IMG/VR virus record: IMGVR_UViG_3300021061_000099 | Location: 1 to 36,782 of that record | Strand: one strand, 5' to 3' | Length of the DNA stretch: 36,782 nt | Source: a virus | Part shown: positions 36,421 to 36,782 of the stretch, piece after piece | How positions within the stretch are numbered: the stretch's first letter is position 1 | How the letters are laid out: every line of letters begins with the position of its first letter | Made by a program: the position numbers and the translations under genes | The notes under the pieces: generated by a model | Databases searched by the model: none | What the model saw: the letters and a program-made list of their open reading frames with translations, nothing else | Told to the model about the DNA's origin: nothing

Positions 36421-36689
36421 ATGCTCACGACGACCTGTGTGCCCTCGGATGTCACATCAGGACGGGCTTTCGAATGGCTAAGCTGCTGGCGTTCTTGTCG
36501 TTACGAGAATCTCGCCTATTTTCGATGGGTGCGAAAAATCTGTGCTGCCGATGGCGCTTTCGCCCTTCAGGCCGTCCGGCGAGTTGCGCGGCGTGCGGCT
36601 CCGTGCGGCGTCCCCCGCGACTCAGACGCGTCCCCTGCGTGCGTCTCACGCGGCAGCCGGCTACGGACGGGCTAGCCATATACGCGTAA
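36421..36689. other. Non-coding junction, right part
   Basis: No convincing gene. Open frames here are Arg/Pro-rich and look like chance. The stretch contains imperfect inverted repeats such as GACGC ... GCGTC (around 36630) and a TACGCGTA palindrome at 36681-36688. Together with 1-248 it forms one regulatory or replication region of about 600 bp if the genome is circular. Confidence 0.5.
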
Positions 36690-36765
36690 CACGCCGCGTT
36701 TGCGCCGTTCAGGCGGCGTGAAAGCGCCGCGTGAGCGCCGCATCGTCTTCGTCTTCGTCTCTCGT
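36690..36765. repeat. Cluster of inverted and direct repeats near the right end
   Basis: CACGCCGC (36690-36697) and GCGGCGTG (36713-36720) are exact inverted repeats with a 15-base loop. AGCGCCGC is then repeated twice (from 36723 and 36734), and a CGTCTT-type microsatellite follows at about 36744-36765. Clusters like this are typical of origins or packaging sites. Confidence 0.6.
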
Positions 36766-36769
36766 CAGG

Positions 36770-36782
36770 GGGAGGTAAGGAG
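36770..36782. repeat. 13-bp terminal direct repeat, right copy
   Basis: Identical to positions 1-13 and supports circular closure. After joining, the purine tract runs from about 36767 through position 49 with only a few T. Confidence 0.75.

Noticed and set aside
36452-36679. Minus-strand open frame of 75 codons in the junction
   Set aside because: Arg/Ser-rich, no ribosome site, lies in repeat-bearing non-coding DNA and resembles a chance frame in GC-rich sequence.
35826-36689. Long plus-strand open frame of 287 codons
   Set aside because: Antisense to a chain of overlapping minus-strand genes and composed of Ser/Arg/Pro-rich sequence typical of a shadow frame.
1-36782. tRNA genes, rRNA genes and CRISPR arrays
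   Set aside because: No cloverleaf with a T-arm GTTCGA-type core and CCA end, no rRNA segments, and no regularly spaced 24-40 bp direct repeats were seen by eye.

Overview
The window looks like a complete or nearly complete genome of a temperate, short-tailed (podovirus-like) bacteriophage with a GC-rich genome. The virion genes are recognisable by family: terminase with an RNase H-type nuclease, P22-type portal, scaffold, HK97-fold capsid, head-tail adaptor, beta-propeller tail protein, tail fibre and large ejection-type proteins. No tail tube, sheath or tape measure was seen. The last 13 bases (36770-36782) repeat the first 13, so the sequence probably closes into a circle of about 36,769 bp. 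The host cannot be named from sequence; predicted lipoproteins and sigma70-like promoters only say bacterial.

Layout. A non-coding junction (36421-36782 joined to 1-248) carries a strong G-quadruplex motif, palindromes of the form CGCGT-NN-ACGCG and a possible attachment site. A tyrosine integrase lies on the minus strand at 249-1169. Next comes an approximately 400-bp region whose plus-strand leader has two interleaved inverted repeats (pseudoknot order A-B-A'-B') and a ribosome-site hairpin. The plus-strand early region (1566-13577) holds an HNH-type protein, an Mgm101/Rad52-like annealing protein, a winged-helix-like protein, a second tyrosine recombinase containing a zinc finger, and a promoter with three copies of an 11-bp operator-like site. 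It continues with about 30 small genes, many encoding paired-CxxC zinc-ribbon proteins, plus a compact C5-methyltransferase-like protein and DUF2384-like and DUF4177-like proteins.

The late region is on the minus strand, transcribed from about 36420 down to 13624. In transcription order it has five small genes, an AT-hook protein (probable small terminase), large terminase, four small zinc-ribbon genes, portal, small virion-like proteins, scaffold and major capsid. These are followed by the tail fibre, a YvrJ-like membrane protein, adaptor, beta-propeller tail protein, a protein with an S74-type chaperone domain, and two large internal/ejection-type proteins. The early and late units converge on a minus-strand terminator at 13584-13605. 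A pair of plus-strand membrane-protein genes (14170-14599) sits inside the late region.

Several expected genes were not recognised: endolysin, DNA polymerase, helicase, a classical repressor, and an exonuclease partner for the annealing protein. The most interesting signals are the interleaved-repeat leader at 1347-1565, the operator cluster at 6690-6748, the zinc-ribbon-rich early region, the zinc-finger recombinase, and the S74-like domain that has Cys in place of Ser and is not attached to the tail fibre.
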